From an uncultured Eubacterium sp. (GTDB taxonomy: Bacteria; Bacillota; Clostridia; Lachnospirales; Lachnospiraceae), in NCBI GenBank assembly GCA_910585745.1, contig CAJUFM010000001.1, forward strand, positions 70,344 to 117,642: a DNA stretch of 47,299 nucleotides. Reading direction: 5' to 3'. Under the pieces are notes generated by a model, which saw only the letters and a program-made list of their open reading frames with translations, made no database searches and was not told the origin of the DNA. Each line of letters starts with the position of its first letter. The stretch's first letter is position 1. The translations under genes were made by a program, and so were the position numbers. Shown piece by piece: positions 1 through 9,152 of the stretch.

Positions 1-76
1 TTCAAAGACGAAAGCAAGCTTTCAAAGACGAAAGCAAGCTTTCAAAGACGAAAGCAAGCTTTCAAAGACGAAAGCT
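1..76. repeat. 20-bp tandem repeat array, at least 3.8 copies
   Basis: Three perfect copies of TTCAAAGACGAAAGCAAGCT (1-20, 21-40, 41-60) and a 16-base partial copy (61-76) are read directly. The array runs into the left edge, so the true copy number is unknown. Because 20 is not a multiple of 3, all three forward frames spell the same permuted 20-residue lysine-rich peptide without a stop. The frame at base 1 terminates at TAA 76-78, at the array end. It could be the 3' tail of an upstream coding region or a non-coding array; the window cannot decide. Confidence 0.9.
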
Positions 77-88
77 AAGAAGTCCTAC

Positions 89-103
89 GGCGGCAGAGCC
101 GCC
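89..103. repeat. GC-rich hairpin GGCGGC-AGA-GCCGCC
   Basis: A perfect 6-bp inverted repeat with loop AGA lies just after the tandem array. There is no T run, so it is not an obvious intrinsic terminator. Confidence 0.6.
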
Positions 104-114
104 TATTCACACTG

Positions 115-139
115 GTAGAATCCGCAAAGCGGATTCTAC
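115..139. repeat. perfect 11-bp inverted repeat with AAA loop
   Basis: GTAGAATCCGC, loop AAA, GCGGATTCTAC form a perfect 11-bp stem. Architecture and CGC-AAA-GCG core match the hairpin at 17677-17701. No T tract follows, so a dispersed palindromic element is more likely than a terminator. Bases 140-354, apart from this, show no gene. Confidence 0.75.
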
Positions 140-354
140 GCCACTGATTCAAGTATTGTTTGTGCCGCCTGTGACGGCATGTTTGAACGTGTGTTTTGCC
201 CCCAACCGTGTAAATTTAAATTTATTATACAGGATTTTCGCAGGATTGTCTAACAATTTTTTTGATTCCTGGTGATTGGCAGACTGTTAGGAAAAAAGGC
301 CGTGAATGGCAATATATAACACCTTTCAGGGGGGAATTATCAATCGGATATTTG

Positions 355-383
355 TTGACATTTTTAACAATCTATGATATCCT
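355..383 (+). promoter_or_regulatory. promoter of the che-type operon
   Basis: Consensus -35 TTGACA (355-360), a 17-bp spacer and -10 TATCCT (378-383) precede the first operon gene. The predicted transcript start near 390 supports the ATG at 431 over upstream in-frame starts that would lie inside the promoter. Confidence 0.75.
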
Positions 384-430
384 CTAGTTTAAAGAATGCT
401 AAAAATAAAATAAGTTGTACAGGAGTAAAA

Positions 431-1513
431 ATGGATATAGAACGGATTTTAATAGTAGATGATGAAGAAGTAAACCGAACCATATTGGAAGTAATGTTCC
501 GGTCAAGTTTTCATATTGTGGAGGCCACCAATGGTCAGGAGGCAATTGACAGGCTTGAGGAAGATCCGGGGTATGTGCTAGTTTTGCTGGATATTGTGAT
601 GCCAATAAAAGATGGATTTGATGTGCTGGAGTATATGAAGCAGAAGGGACTGATTGAACAGGTTCCGGTTATTCTGATCACCAGTGAGACCATCCGGGAC
701 AGTGAGGACCGGGCATATGCCTATGGCATTGCAGATGTAATACATAAACCATTTTATCCGGATATTGTTAAAAGAAGAGCGCAGAATATCATTGATCTCT
801 ACCAGCATCAGGCAAATATGGAGAGAAAACTGAAAGAGCAAGAAGTGGCGATCCTGGCGAAGGAAAAGAAGATCCAGGAGAACAATGAATTTTTGATCAG
901 TGCCCTCAGCTCTGTTGTGGAGTTCCGAAGTTCTGAGACAGGAGAGCATATCCGGCGGATTAAATATTTTACAAGGATTCTGTTGAAGTATCTTGCGAAG
1001 TATTTTCCGAAATATGGAATTACCGAGACGCAGATCAGCGAAATTGCCAGGGCCTCTGCGCTTCACGATATCGGAAAGATTGGGATTCCGGATTCCATTC
1101 TGTTAAAGCCAGGAAAGTTGACGGCAGAAGAATTTGAGACGATGAAGACGCATACGACGATTGGCTGCGACATGCTTAAAAAGTTCAAGAAAGAAGAGGA
1201 CAATGAATTTTATCGGTACTGTTATGACATCTGCCGTTATCATCATGAAAGATGGGATGGCAATGGATACCCGGATCATCTGGCAGGGGATGAGATCCCG
1301 ATCTGGGCGCAGGTGGTATCTATTGTGGATGTGTATGACGCGCTGATCAGCGAGAGGGTGTATAAGGCTGCATTCCCTCATACTGTTGCCTATGAGATGA
1401 TCCAGAACGGTGAGTGTGGACAGTTTTCTCCGGATATTCTGGAGTGTTTTGAACTTGCAAACGAAGACTTCTTTGATATGGTAGATGTAAATCGTATATT
1501 TAGTTTTATGTAA
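431..1513 (+). CDS. response regulator with HD-GYP phosphodiesterase domain
   Basis: A 360-residue cytoplasmic two-domain regulator. The N-terminal receiver (about 1-120) has the acidic pair D10/D11 and phosphoacceptor D54 in LLDIVMP. The C-terminal HD-GYP domain (about 160-340) has an intact H212-D213 pair followed by IGK, a later HT and HHE, GNGYP at 277-281 and DVYDAL. Family members hydrolyse cyclic di-GMP, so the inferred role is phosphorylation-gated c-di-GMP breakdown. Start 431 has AGGAG at 421-425 and lies just after the promoter. It is the first gene of an operon running to the MCP at 10498. Its kinase is probably the product of 1583-3040, by position only. All key residues are present, unlike its paralogue at 3045-4118. 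Confidence 0.9.
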   Translation: MDIERILIVDDEEVNRTILEVMFRSSFHIVEATNGQEAIDRLEEDPGYVLVLLDIVMPIKDGFDVLEYMKQKGLIEQVPVILITSETIRDSEDRAYAYGIADVIHKPFYPDIVKRRAQNIIDLYQHQANMERKLKEQEVAILAKEKKIQENNEFLISALSSVVEFRSSETGEHIRRIKYFTRILLKYLAKYFPKYGITETQISEIARASALHDIGKIGIPDSILLKPGKLTAEEFETMKTHTTIGCDMLKKFKKEEDNEFYRYCYDICRYHHERWDGNGYPDHLAGDEIPIWAQVVSIVDVYDALISERVYKAAFPHTVAYEMIQNGECGQFSPDILECFELANEDFFDMVDVNRIFSFM

Positions 1514-1582
1514 ATGGAACAGACGGCGGAGTAGAAGGAAACTGCTGCTTATTACGCTGTCTTTCTATGTGTGGAGGAAGAT

Positions 1583-3040
1583 ATGGATCAGGTTGGAGCA
1601 CTGCCTGTTGAGAACGCTTTGGAAATGATCCTTATGTTTAGCCAGGAAGGTATCATTACATATGCGAATGCTGCTGCGAAAGAGAAACTAGAATATGGAG
1701 ATGAGCTGTGCGGCAGTCACATTAGCAGTATTTTACCCAATGAGTTTCAACAGATCGAGAATGGATTTTCAACAGAATATCGTTTCGGCAGCCAGATACA
1801 GAATGTATTTGCTTATCGGAAAAATCTGACATGTTTTCCCGCGGAGGCACGAATGATATGGGACGAAGAAAGATCCCAGTACGTGTGTATGGCAAATGAC
1901 ATCCTGGAGAAAGAATTTTTGAACCAGGAGATGGAACGGGTAAAGCAGGAAGCAGAGCAGGCGCTCAAGGTAAGGTCCGAATTTGTAGCCAATGTGACCC
2001 ATGAGCTCAGAACTCCTGTAAATGGAATTTTGGGAAATGTCATGGATCTGACCGAGAAGGAAGAGGATGAAAAAAAGCGGAAAGCCCTGCGGCTGATCGA
2101 GCGTTGCTGCGGAGACATGAACCGTCTTATTAATAACATTCTGGATTTTTCCAAGCTGGAAGCCGGAAAGTTTGTATTGGAAAACCGCAGGTTTCATTTT
2201 CGTAATATGATTGATTATGTACGCGGTAATCATCAGAACAGGATGACAGAAAAAGGGCTGGAATTTTTTGTGACAGTCTCGCCCAAGATACCAGAATATA
2301 TTATTGGCGATGAACTTAAGATTGTTCAGATCCTGAATAATCTGTTATCAAATGCCCAGAAATTCACCCATGTTGGCAGCGTTTCCGTGGAGATCATCGA
2401 AACTGCCCAGGTGAAAAACTCCATCGAATTATATTTCCTCGTGATGGATACGGGTATAGGTATAAAAAAAGAAGATTTTGATAAATTATTTCAGAGCTTT
2501 TCCCAGGTGGATGCTTCGATTACGAGAAAATACGGAGGCACCGGATTGGGCTTGAATATAACCAGACAGTTTGTAGAGATGATGGGAGGCAGTATCAGTG
2601 TAGAAAGTGAAGTGAATAAGGGAACGACTTTTACCTTTTCAATCTGGGTTACCATTGATGAGGATAAGGCTTCCAATCCCATTGCGCCGGAATCCCATCC
2701 AGGCCGGAAAGCTGGAGAATTACCAGAGACAGTTCTGGAGCTGAAAGAGAAAAAGGAAAGCCAGAAGGAAGCTTTACGCAGGTTTGGTTCGTCGGAAAAC
2801 AAAGAAATCTTGGGCAAGACACTGACCAAACTGATTCTCTGTATTGAGATGGAAAACTGGGAAAAAGCAGAAGACTTCATGGAGACCATAAGACAGCTGA
2901 CAGACGAGGCGTCCAGAGAGGTGACGAGAGGAGTGCTGCGGCTTAAGATGGCGGTTCAGAAAGCGAATTATGAAAAAGCGATCAAAGGACTAGAAGAATT
3001 AAAAGCATGCGTTGAACATGAGACGGAAGAAGGAAATTGA
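1583..3040 (+). CDS. PAS-domain sensor histidine kinase, soluble
   Basis: A 485-residue kinase with no membrane segment, so probably a cytoplasmic sensor. Order: PAS-like domain (about 10-110), coiled linker, HisKA with phosphoacceptor H140 in NVTHELRTP, and HATPase_c with DTGIGI and GGTGLGL motifs (to about 360). A lysine/glutamate-rich linker leads to a helical C-terminal tail of about 110 residues that resembles a histidine phosphotransfer domain but lacks the AHxLKG histidine motif. There is no attached receiver, so phosphate presumably goes to the flanking receiver-HD-GYP proteins (inference). Start 1583 has GGAGGA at 1573-1578; an upstream GTG at 1571 would overlap this site. The end overlaps the region just before the next gene. 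Confidence 0.88.
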   Translation: MDQVGALPVENALEMILMFSQEGIITYANAAAKEKLEYGDELCGSHISSILPNEFQQIENGFSTEYRFGSQIQNVFAYRKNLTCFPAEARMIWDEERSQYVCMANDILEKEFLNQEMERVKQEAEQALKVRSEFVANVTHELRTPVNGILGNVMDLTEKEEDEKKRKALRLIERCCGDMNRLINNILDFSKLEAGKFVLENRRFHFRNMIDYVRGNHQNRMTEKGLEFFVTVSPKIPEYIIGDELKIVQILNNLLSNAQKFTHVGSVSVEIIETAQVKNSIELYFLVMDTGIGIKKEDFDKLFQSFSQVDASITRKYGGTGLGLNITRQFVEMMGGSISVESEVNKGTTFTFSIWVTIDEDKASNPIAPESHPGRKAGELPETVLELKEKKESQKEALRRFGSSENKEILGKTLTKLILCIEMENWEKAEDFMETIRQLTDEASREVTRGVLRLKMAVQKANYEKAIKGLEELKACVEHETEEGN

Positions 3041-3044
3041 ATTG

Positions 3045-4118
3045 ATGGATTATGGGCAAAATGAGATTTGTGGTTCTGTAATTTTGATTGTTGACGATGT
3101 GGAAACAAACAGGGTGATCCTAGAAGAAATCATAAAGGATATGGGCTGCGTCCCAGTTTCCGCGGAGAACGGAGTGCAGGCGCTGGAGCAATTAGAACGG
3201 GGAAGCCCGGATCTGATATTAACGGATGTTTCCATGCCTGAGATGGGTGGTCATGAATTATGCCGTATCTTAAAGGAGAACGCGAAGACAAGAGAAATCC
3301 CTGTCATTTTTATCTCTGCCTTTGGAGAGACCGAGGATGTGATCAAAGGTTTTTCGCTGGGAGGAAATGATTATATTGTCAAGCCCTTTATCCCTGAAGT
3401 TGTTCAGGCGAGAGTAAAGCTTCATCTCTCTCTTCATGCGGCGACCCTTAAGATCAGTGAAAATAACAGGCGGCTCCAGAAATCGGTTCAGGAACAGGTG
3501 AGCCAAATTGAGCAGGAGCGGAAAAATGTACTGTATGCGCTGGTTGGCGTGGCGGCAGAGAATTCTTTTCATAGTCATGGGCATGTTGAAAGACTGCAGC
3601 AAAACTGCAGGATGCTGGCGCAAAGTATGCAGTTTTCACCTTTGTTTACAGATCGGATCTCGGATACATATATAGATACCATTGAAGTTGCGGCGCCCCT
3701 TTGTGATATTGGAAACATTGGAATCCCCAGGTCTGTTCTACATAAAAGATCAGAGCTTACGGAGGAAGAGAAGGCACTGGTTCAGAGCCACACACAGATT
3801 GGGGCAAAGCTTTTGAAAGACTTGTATGTGACAAGTGATTTTAATGATTTTATCCAGATTTCTATTGATGTGGCGAACTATCATCATGAAAATTGGGATG
3901 GAAGCGGATATCCGTCACAGTTAAAAGAAGAGGAAATTCCTCTGGCGGCACAGATTGTATCCATTGTGGATGTGTATTGTGCCCTCACAGAGAGGAGATC
4001 CTACCGTAAAGAGTACAGCAAAGAAGAGGCTTTGCAGATCATGGGTCAGGAATCTGGTAAGAAATATCATCCGGAGATATTTAAAATTTTTCATAAAATA
4101 TCACGTCAGCTTTGTTAG
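3045..4118 (+). CDS. response regulator with degenerate HD-GYP domain
   Basis: A 357-residue paralogue of the operon's first gene. The receiver (about 10-130) keeps D17/D18 and phosphoacceptor D61, and has the conserved KPF lysine. The HD-GYP half keeps HT, HHEN and GSGYP, but the signature HD is CD (C220-D221), the Lys of HDxGK is Asn, and DVYDAL reads DVYCAL (C312). These changes remove expected metal-binding or catalytic positions, so the protein is probably not a phosphodiesterase. It may act as a c-di-GMP binding or protein-interaction output of the kinase upstream. Start ATG 3045 (or TTG 3042) follows AGAAGG at 3028-3033, within the upstream stop region. This implies translational coupling. 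Confidence 0.85.
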   Translation: MDYGQNEICGSVILIVDDVETNRVILEEIIKDMGCVPVSAENGVQALEQLERGSPDLILTDVSMPEMGGHELCRILKENAKTREIPVIFISAFGETEDVIKGFSLGGNDYIVKPFIPEVVQARVKLHLSLHAATLKISENNRRLQKSVQEQVSQIEQERKNVLYALVGVAAENSFHSHGHVERLQQNCRMLAQSMQFSPLFTDRISDTYIDTIEVAAPLCDIGNIGIPRSVLHKRSELTEEEKALVQSHTQIGAKLLKDLYVTSDFNDFIQISIDVANYHHENWDGSGYPSQLKEEEIPLAAQIVSIVDVYCALTERRSYRKEYSKEEALQIMGQESGKKYHPEIFKIFHKISRQLC

Positions 4119-4157
4119 AAAAAGACGTAAAAATTTTATTGTTAAGGAGTAAGAGCA

Positions 4158-4961
4158 GTGATTACGGACAATGAGTTTTTGAGAATAGTTTCTTTTTTAA
4201 AACAGCGGTATGGCATTGACATGAGCCAGAAAAAGGTTATAATGAATGGCAGGTTGGAAAATTATTTAAAATCGGGTGGCTGGAGTTCTTTTGATGAGTA
4301 TATGAATGATGTGGAGAAAGATACTTCTGGCGAATTGGAGAAGACACTGGTTAATTTTCTGACAACAAACCATACTTATTTTATGAGGGAGTTCGGACAT
4401 TTTGAATTTTTTAAAACTGACGTACTTCCCTGGATTCAAAAGAAGGAAGAGCATTCTAAGGATATGCGTATTTGGTGTGGCGCTTCTTCTACAGGGGAAG
4501 AGCCCTATATGATCGCTATGGTTGTCAATGATTTCCTGGGATTGGATCATAAAAACTGGGATGCCAGAATCCTGGCGACAGATATATCAACTCAGGCATT
4601 GAGTCATGCGATCGCTGGAGTTTATGAAGATGAACATCTGAAAAGTGTACCAGCAAACTGGAAACGGCATTTTTTTAATCAATTGAAAGACGGCAGCTAT
4701 GTTGCAACGGATGAATTGAAAAAAGAAGTGATATTTAGAAAATTTAATTTAATGGAACCTTTCCCATTCCGGAAGAAAATGCACACGATTTTTCTGCGTA
4801 ATGTGATGATATATTTTGATGAAGCCACGAAGCGGGAACTGGTGCAGAAGGTGTATGATTCACTGGAGCCGGGAGGGTATTTATTTGTAGGTATGACTGA
4901 GACACTGGACCGGAGCAGTACTCCCTTTCAGCTGGTACAGCCTTCAATTTTTAGAAAATAA
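4158..4961 (+). CDS. cheR: chemotaxis protein methyltransferase CheR
   Basis: A 267-residue cytoplasmic enzyme that transfers methyl groups from S-adenosylmethionine to glutamates of chemoreceptors. The N-terminal helical CheR domain (about 1-75) is followed by the SAM-binding methyltransferase fold, with the signature GASSTGEEPY at about 108-117, ATDIS and a RNVMIYF motif near the end. It starts at GTG 4158, with AAGGAG at 4144-4149. It lies directly upstream of cheB, its functional opposite, with 20 bases between them. Length is normal for the family. Confidence 0.95.
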   Translation: MITDNEFLRIVSFLKQRYGIDMSQKKVIMNGRLENYLKSGGWSSFDEYMNDVEKDTSGELEKTLVNFLTTNHTYFMREFGHFEFFKTDVLPWIQKKEEHSKDMRIWCGASSTGEEPYMIAMVVNDFLGLDHKNWDARILATDISTQALSHAIAGVYEDEHLKSVPANWKRHFFNQLKDGSYVATDELKKEVIFRKFNLMEPFPFRKKMHTIFLRNVMIYFDEATKRELVQKVYDSLEPGGYLFVGMTETLDRSSTPFQLVQPSIFRK

Positions 4962-4981
4962 GAAAGAAAGGTTAAAGTATT

Positions 4982-6010
4982 ATGCGTCCAATTAGAGTTT
5001 TAGTGGTAGAAGATTCCATGGTATTCAGAGAGCTGCTTGTGCAGAGTTTAAGTAAAGATCCGGGCATCGAAGTGGTAGGGACGGCAAAAGACCCTTTCGA
5101 AGCGAGGGATGCCATCCTGGAATACAAACCGGATGTTATGACCCTTGATGTGGAACTTCCGCGTATGAGTGGAATTGAGTTTTTGAGAAAATTGATACCA
5201 CAGTATCCTCTTCCGGTGGTAGTCATCAGTTCTCTTTCTGATAAGGTATTTGATGCAATGAACGCCGGGGCGGTGGATTTTGTGGCAAAACCGTCCTATA
5301 CAGACAGGAAACAGTTGGAAAGTTTTGTTCATAATGAACTGCTGGTGAAGATCAAAATTGCTTCCACTGCTAAGATCAGTAAGATCAAAAGGAAAGTTGT
5401 GCAGGAAGTTCAACAAAATTTTGTATCAAAAGGAAAAAATCTGATCATTGCAATCGGTGCTTCTACAGGAGGCACTGAGGCAATCTGTACTGTGATGAAA
5501 GATTATGGTGCAGATCTTCCTGGTATCGTTGTCGTACAGCATATGCCCCCTGGATTTACGGAGATGTATGCGAAAAGGCTGGATAACCAGTGCCGTGTCC
5601 GGGTAAAAGAAGCCCAGACCGGAGACCGGGTTCTGCCTGGTACGGTGCTGATCGCTCCGGGAGGCGACAAACATATGCGGGTTGTAAATGTAGGTGGAAA
5701 TTACCAGGTGGAAGTGGTTGCGGGACCGAAAGTAAACGGTCACTGTCCGTCGGTAGACGTGTTGTTTGAGTCGGTAGCGAGAGTGGCAGGAAAGGATGCT
5801 CTGGGTATTATTCTGACCGGAATGGGTGGAGACGGTGCGAAAGGCCTGCTTGCCATGAGACAGGCGGGAGCCAGAACCATTGGTCAGGATGAATCTACAT
5901 GTGTCGTGTATGGTATGCCGAAAGTGGCATACGATCTTGGCGCCGTGGAGTATCAGGATAAATTATCAGATATTGCAAAAAGAACATATTCTGTTTTAAA
6001 CAGAATGTAA
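4982..6010 (+). CDS. cheB: protein-glutamate methylesterase/deamidase CheB
   Basis: A 342-residue response regulator that removes methyl groups from (and deamidates) chemoreceptors. The receiver (1-120) has D11 and phosphoacceptor D56 in MTLDVELP. The esterase domain (about 150-340) shows the catalytic triad by motif: S161 in GASTGG, H187 in VVQHMPPG and D284 in GMGGDGAKG. Its start is preceded by AGAAAGG. CheA would phosphorylate it. CheR and CheB together show that this pathway has methylation-based adaptation, although only one receptor gene is in the window. Confidence 0.96.
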   Translation: MRPIRVLVVEDSMVFRELLVQSLSKDPGIEVVGTAKDPFEARDAILEYKPDVMTLDVELPRMSGIEFLRKLIPQYPLPVVVISSLSDKVFDAMNAGAVDFVAKPSYTDRKQLESFVHNELLVKIKIASTAKISKIKRKVVQEVQQNFVSKGKNLIIAIGASTGGTEAICTVMKDYGADLPGIVVVQHMPPGFTEMYAKRLDNQCRVRVKEAQTGDRVLPGTVLIAPGGDKHMRVVNVGGNYQVEVVAGPKVNGHCPSVDVLFESVARVAGKDALGIILTGMGGDGAKGLLAMRQAGARTIGQDESTCVVYGMPKVAYDLGAVEYQDKLSDIAKRTYSVLNRM

Positions 6011-6022
6011 AGGAGTGAAAAT

Positions 6023-6415
6023 ATGAAAATTTTATTGGCAGAGGACGATTATGCAACCAGGAAGTTTATGGTGAGTTTCCTGTCCCAATACGGAGAATGT
6101 GATGTGACCGTAGATGGAATGGAAGCGGTGGATGCATTTCTGATGGCTCTGGAAGATGAAGAACCCTATGATTTGGTATGTCTGGATATTATGATGCCAG
6201 TTATGGATGGATATCAGGCTTTGATGGGGATCCGGAATCTGGAGAAACAGAAAAATATTCCAAAGGAAAAAGAAGTTAAGGTGATTATGACCACCGCTTT
6301 GAATGAGGAACAGAATGTAAAAATGGCATTCGATCTGGGATGTACCATTTATTCTGGTAAACCGATTGATCAGACCAGGTTTGAGCAAGCATTAAAAAAG
6401 CTGAATCTGATATAA
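6023..6415 (+). CDS. CheY-like single-domain response regulator
   Basis: A 130-residue stand-alone receiver: acidic residues E7, D8 and D9, phosphoacceptor D55 in VCLDIMMP, a switch Thr in MTTAL and the conserved Lys in SGKPID. It lies 12 bases after cheB and 33 before cheA, so it is the natural diffusible output of this CheA. The sequence around the switch (LDIMMPVMDGY) resembles general two-component receivers more than flagellar CheY. Whether it binds FliM is therefore open. A function as a CheY in a non-flagellar output is possible. Confidence 0.85.
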   Translation: MKILLAEDDYATRKFMVSFLSQYGECDVTVDGMEAVDAFLMALEDEEPYDLVCLDIMMPVMDGYQALMGIRNLEKQKNIPKEKEVKVIMTTALNEEQNVKMAFDLGCTIYSGKPIDQTRFEQALKKLNLI

Positions 6416-6448
6416 TAAACACAAGAATCTAAGGGAAAGGAGAAGGAT

Positions 6449-8602
6449 ATGGCTGAAGAATTTAACTTAGAAGGAATGCTTGATACGTATTTGTTTGAAA
6501 ACGAGCAGCTGCTGGAGCAGCTTCAGGAGATTGTTTTGGATCAGAAAGATGAAGAATGTTTTGATGAAGACAGTATCAATGAGATATTTCGAACAATGCA
6601 TACGATCAAAGGTTCTTCTGGAATAATGATGTTCGACAATGTCACAGCCATCTCACATAAGCTGGAGGATGTTTTTTATTACCTGAGAGAATCTCATCCC
6701 GAAAATGTCGTTCATGCCGATCTGGTTGGGCATGTACTTCAAGTGGCGGATTTTATTACCGCTGAAATGGAAAAGATACAGGAAGGCAGCCCGGCGGATG
6801 GAGACCCTGCTGCTATCATCGCTGAGTTAGACAGCTTTTTGGAGAATATTAAAAATGGTGCAGTAGAAGAAGGGAAGGAACTCCCGGAGGAGAATGTAAG
6901 CGAAGAACCGAAACATTTTTATATTGCACCAGTGGCAAACAGTGCCAGCCGTTTTTATAAGATTTACATAAACTTTTTTCCAGAAACAGAGATGGCAAAT
7001 GTTCATGCCTACAAAACGGTATATTCGCTGAAGGAGATTGCAGAGGATCTGCTGTATGAGCCGGAGGATCTGATCACCGATGCCAGCAGCATTGATGCGA
7101 TCATGGAGGATGGATTCCGTATTCTGCTTCAGGCCCAGTGTTCTGAGGAGGAACTACGGGAGCTTATAAAGGTTGGTTATGACATTGAGCGGGTGGATAT
7201 CTACGAGTGCAAAGCCGAAGAATTCCTTCAGGGCTTTGATTTTGGAGATCATCCGGCGATTGGGATCGATCTGGAATCCAGTGCTGAAGAGATTGAGGCA
7301 AAAGCTATAAAGGCGGAAGAGGATGCTGAGAAAAAAGAAGCGCCGAAGCCGAAGATGGCGCCAGGAGACTTTGTCATTAAGTCCAAGGAGCCAGGAAAGC
7401 CTAAGAAACTGGCAAAGGATAAGCAAAGAGGAGTAAAAGATTCTTTCATCAGTGTCAATGTGAAGAAGATGGATCAGCTTATGGACCTGATCGGAGAGTT
7501 GGTGATCTCGGAGTCTGTTGTACTGCAGAATCAGGATCTAAAAGTACCTGGATTGAATCTTACCAACTTTAATAAAGCGGCAGCTCAGATGGCTAAGATT
7601 TCCACAGATCTGCAGAATGTGATCATGTCCATGCGAATGGTGCCTCTTACCAACGTATTCCAGAAAATGAACCGGATTGTCTTTGATGTTTCCAGAAAAC
7701 TTGGAAAAGATGTTGAGTTTGTGATGATCGGAGAGCATACGGAAGTGGATAAAAATATTATTGAGAATATTTCGGATCCACTGATGCATCTGGTTAGAAA
7801 TGCCGTTGATCATGGAATAGAGACCAATGAAGAACGAGTAGACAGCGGTAAGCCTGACCGTGGAAAGATCACATTGTCAGCTAGAACAGAAGCTGGTAAG
7901 GTTTGGATCAGCGTGGAGGACAATGGAAAAGGTCTCGACCGGGAAAAGATTTTGGCTAAGGCGAGGAAACAGGAGCTTCTGGATCCTTCCAAGCCGGATT
8001 CCGCTTATGAAGATAAAGATGTATTTCAGTTTATCACCCTCCCTGGCTTTTCGACCAATGAACAGGTGACAGAGTACTCAGGCAGGGGTGTGGGAATGGA
8101 TGTTGTTGTTCAGAACATCCAGTCTATTGGTGGAACACTGGATATTGAAAGTAATCTGGGAATGGGTACCACCATGACATTGAAAATTCCTTTGACTCTG
8201 GCGATCATTGACGGAATCGTTATGGAGACAGGAAATTCATCTTTTGTGGTTGAAACTGGCGTCATAAAAGAATTTGTCAGTGTGACAGAGGATATGATGA
8301 TTCATGAGCCTACAGGCGAAGAGTACATCATGATCCGTGGAGAGTGTTTCCCTGTGCTTCGACTTGGAGACTGGTACGGATTGGAAGAGTGCCACAAGAA
8401 TGTAGAAGAGGGAATGATGTTGATTTTTGAGGTAGAAGGAAAGACTATTTGTCTGCTTGTGGACCAGCTCATTGGAAAACAGGAGATTGTAGTAAAACCA
8501 ATTCCTTCTTACATCAAAAAGGTAAAAGGAATTTCCGGCTGTACCCAGTTAGGAGACGGCAGTATCGCTCTTATTCTGGACCCAGTAGGATTAATAGAAT
8601 AA
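6449..8602 (+). CDS. cheA: chemotaxis histidine kinase CheA
   Basis: A 717-residue kinase core of the chemosensory array. P1 phosphotransfer domain (1-130) has phosphorylated H51 in MHTIKGSSG. A P2-like region (about 150-255) should dock the response regulators. An acidic/lysine-rich linker (about 270-330) leads to the P3 dimerisation helices (MDQLMDLIGELV). The P4 ATPase has HLVRNAVDHGIE, VEDNGKG and GRGVGMDVV. The P5 CheW-like domain ends the protein. All catalytic motifs are intact. It follows AAAGGAG and sits between cheY-like and cheW genes, as expected for stoichiometric expression. Confidence 0.96.
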   Translation: MAEEFNLEGMLDTYLFENEQLLEQLQEIVLDQKDEECFDEDSINEIFRTMHTIKGSSGIMMFDNVTAISHKLEDVFYYLRESHPENVVHADLVGHVLQVADFITAEMEKIQEGSPADGDPAAIIAELDSFLENIKNGAVEEGKELPEENVSEEPKHFYIAPVANSASRFYKIYINFFPETEMANVHAYKTVYSLKEIAEDLLYEPEDLITDASSIDAIMEDGFRILLQAQCSEEELRELIKVGYDIERVDIYECKAEEFLQGFDFGDHPAIGIDLESSAEEIEAKAIKAEEDAEKKEAPKPKMAPGDFVIKSKEPGKPKKLAKDKQRGVKDSFISVNVKKMDQLMDLIGELVISESVVLQNQDLKVPGLNLTNFNKAAAQMAKISTDLQNVIMSMRMVPLTNVFQKMNRIVFDVSRKLGKDVEFVMIGEHTEVDKNIIENISDPLMHLVRNAVDHGIETNEERVDSGKPDRGKITLSARTEAGKVWISVEDNGKGLDREKILAKARKQELLDPSKPDSAYEDKDVFQFITLPGFSTNEQVTEYSGRGVGMDVVVQNIQSIGGTLDIESNLGMGTTMTLKIPLTLAIIDGIVMETGNSSFVVETGVIKEFVSVTEDMMIHEPTGEEYIMIRGECFPVLRLGDWYGLEECHKNVEEGMMLIFEVEGKTICLLVDQLIGKQEIVVKPIPSYIKKVKGISGCTQLGDGSIALILDPVGLIE

Positions 8603-8627
8603 CAGATAGAAAGGAATGGTGCTAATC

Positions 8628-9152
8628 ATGGATGAAACAAAAGATCTCACCAGCGAGCACGACGCACAAAAAGGCAAGTACATGACCTTTAAATCTGGAA
8701 ATGAATATTTTGGACTGAAAATCCAGTATGTAAATGAGATTATTGGTTTTCAGGCAATCACAGCAATACCGGAAACAGAGGATTATATTAAAGGTCTGAT
8801 TAATTTAAGAGGAAAAATTCTTCCTGTTATTGATGTGCGGCTTCGGTTTAAACAGGATCCCTTTGAGTATAATGACAGAACCTGTATTATTGTCATTAAT
8901 GTCAAGGATACAGTAGTTGGCTTGATCGTCGAAAAAATTGCAGAGGTAGTGGAGATCCCGGATGAAAATATCCTGCCTCCACCGTCGATCGGACGAATGG
9001 ATAAGGCTCAGAACCAGTATGTTTATGGTATTGGAAGAGTTGGTGATTCCGTAAAGCTGCTGCTTGATCCGGATAAGCTTTTAAACGACGAAGATTTGTC
9101 ACTTATTGAAGAGGTCAATGACATGAGTGAAGAAGAAAGAGAGGTAAAATAA
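8628..9152 (+). CDS. cheW: chemotaxis coupling protein CheW
   Basis: A 174-residue scaffold linking chemoreceptors to CheA. A single CheW domain covers about 15-160 and includes INLRGKILPVIDVRLRF, the usual receptor/CheA-binding surface. Start ATG 8628 has AAAGGA at 8610-8615; an in-frame ATG at 8616 abuts that site and is less likely. Its stop codon overlaps the MCP start by one base, implying translational coupling of adaptor and receptor. Confidence 0.95.
   Translation: MDETKDLTSEHDAQKGKYMTFKSGNEYFGLKIQYVNEIIGFQAITAIPETEDYIKGLINLRGKILPVIDVRLRFKQDPFEYNDRTCIIVINVKDTVVGLIVEKIAEVVEIPDENILPPPSIGRMDKAQNQYVYGIGRVGDSVKLLLDPDKLLNDEDLSLIEEVNDMSEEEREVK

Noticed and set aside
1..76. Possible CRISPR array
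   Set aside because: The 20-bp units are directly adjacent with no spacers, and no cas gene is near.
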